Shown one piece after another: positions 38,306 to 38,477 of a stretch of DNA of 38,477 nt (its first letter is position 1; each line of letters opens with the position of its first letter). The stretch spans positions 1-38,477 of the forward strand of contig CAYZBF010000020.1 of the NCBI GenBank assembly GCA_964476585.1, written 5' to 3'. The notes beneath the pieces are model-generated. The model was not told the DNA's origin and searched no databases. It saw only the letters and a list, made by a program, of their open reading frames with translations. Made by a program: the position numbers and the translations under genes. The DNA comes from CAYZBF01 sp964476585 (GTDB taxonomy: Bacteria; Hydrothermota; UBA3072).

Positions 38306-38345
38306 CTAAAACCCAAGACCTAACACCTAAACCCCGTCTTCCGTC
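38306..38345 (-). repeat. 40-bp dispersed element, copy B
   Basis: Its reverse complement matches 1783-1822 at 37 of 40 positions. It ends about 10 bases before the tRNA promoter's -35. Confidence 0.8.
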
Positions 38346-38355
38346 CACAACACCC

Positions 38356-38383
38356 TTGACACTCTCCACTTTTTGCTTATTTA
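38356..38383 (+). promoter_or_regulatory. Promoter of tRNA-Leu
   Basis: TTGACA (38356-38361) in the context CCCTTGACA, 16 bases, TATTTA (38378-38383), about 12 bases before the tRNA. Confidence 0.55.
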
Positions 38384-38394
38384 TTTGAATACGC

Positions 38395-38477
38395 GCCGGG
38401 GTGGCGGAATTGGTAGACGCGCACGGTTGAGGGCCGTGTGGGGTTAACCTGTAGGGGTTCGAGTCCCCTCCCCGGCA
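38395..38477 (+). tRNA. tRNA-Leu (GAG anticodon)
   Basis: An 83-nt class II tRNA. The acceptor stem GCCGGGG pairs with CCCCGGC, with discriminator A at the last base of the window. The anticodon stem CACGG/CCGTG encloses the loop TTGAGGG, so the anticodon is GAG (leucine, CUC/CUU). A long variable arm (TGGGGTTAACCTGT region) and the T-loop GGTTCGAGTCC are present. Whether CCA is encoded cannot be seen because the window ends here. Confidence 0.96.

Larger units (their letters stand above)
38065..38394. repeat. Repeat-rich intergenic region before tRNA-Leu
   Basis: This 330-base stretch holds ACGCAGATTAACGCAGATAA (38101-38120), runs of GGGTTTAGGG/CCTAAACCCC-type text, the 40-bp element copy B (38306-38345) and the tRNA promoter. 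No protein gene is supported. Confidence 0.65.

Noticed and set aside
1..38477. CRISPR arrays, prophage or complete insertion sequences
   Set aside because: No regularly spaced repeats, integrase, capsid or full transposase frames were seen.

Overview
The window reads as a chromosomal segment of an uncultured, AT-rich, diderm (Gram-negative-type) anaerobe. Evidence for an outer membrane: PorV/PorQ-like proteins, FlgD-type Ig domains at C-termini, an ExbB/ExbD/TonB set, lipoboxes, an Lgt homologue and several outer-membrane barrels. RnfB and a membrane pyrophosphatase fit anaerobic energy conservation. The mix resembles FCB-type candidate phyla such as WOR-3/Stahlbacteria, Cloacimonadota or TA06, but the sequence alone does not fix the phylum. 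There are no phages, complete insertion sequences or CRISPR arrays.

Layout. 1-1000: nitroreductase plus NifU-like gene behind two tandem promoters. 1195-1677 (-): VIT1/CCC1-like membrane protein. 2062-3024: TGS-domain GTPase with a leaderless-looking promoter. 3084-12582: ten tightly packed genes forming an envelope machine (two FlgD-Ig surface/outer-membrane proteins, a 950-aa TPR protein, a HAMP membrane protein, ExbB, two different ExbDs, TonB, an OmpA-like protein). 12687-14831: membrane pyrophosphatase. 14980-18177 (-): sugar nucleotidyltransferase-like protein, aldehyde dehydrogenase and a barrel interrupted by one in-frame TGA. 18270-21077 (-): very large barrel-type surface protein. 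21457-24427: porin 3' remnant, glycerate kinase and GntP permease. 24508-28160: lipobox-bearing sensor kinase and a degenerate NtrC-like regulator. 28431-34847: PNPOx-like protein, zinc ribbon, aminotransferase, secreted C69 peptidase, frameshifted remnant, Kbl, GYD-domain protein. 34896-38064: RnfB, Lgt, lipoprotein with an inactive transglutaminase-like fold. 38395-38477: tRNA-Leu(GAG).

Three things stand out. First, several clearly conserved reading frames lack ATG/GTG/TTG where homology and the Shine-Dalgarno site demand a start; ATA or ATT sits there instead (1677, 8707, 34557/34554; possibly a zinc-ribbon gene near 29136). Second, three other genes have strong promoters whose predicted transcription start falls on or within a few bases of the ATG (2062, 18177, 24508), suggesting leaderless mRNAs. 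Third, the ten-gene envelope cluster looks like an alternative Tol-Pal/gliding-type machine, with one ExbD whose proton-carrying Asp is Asn paired with one that keeps Asp.

Intergenic regions carry degenerate word-like repeats, including a 40-bp element present in inverted orientation near both ends of the window (37/40 identical). All functional statements rest on motif recognition by eye; no searches were run.
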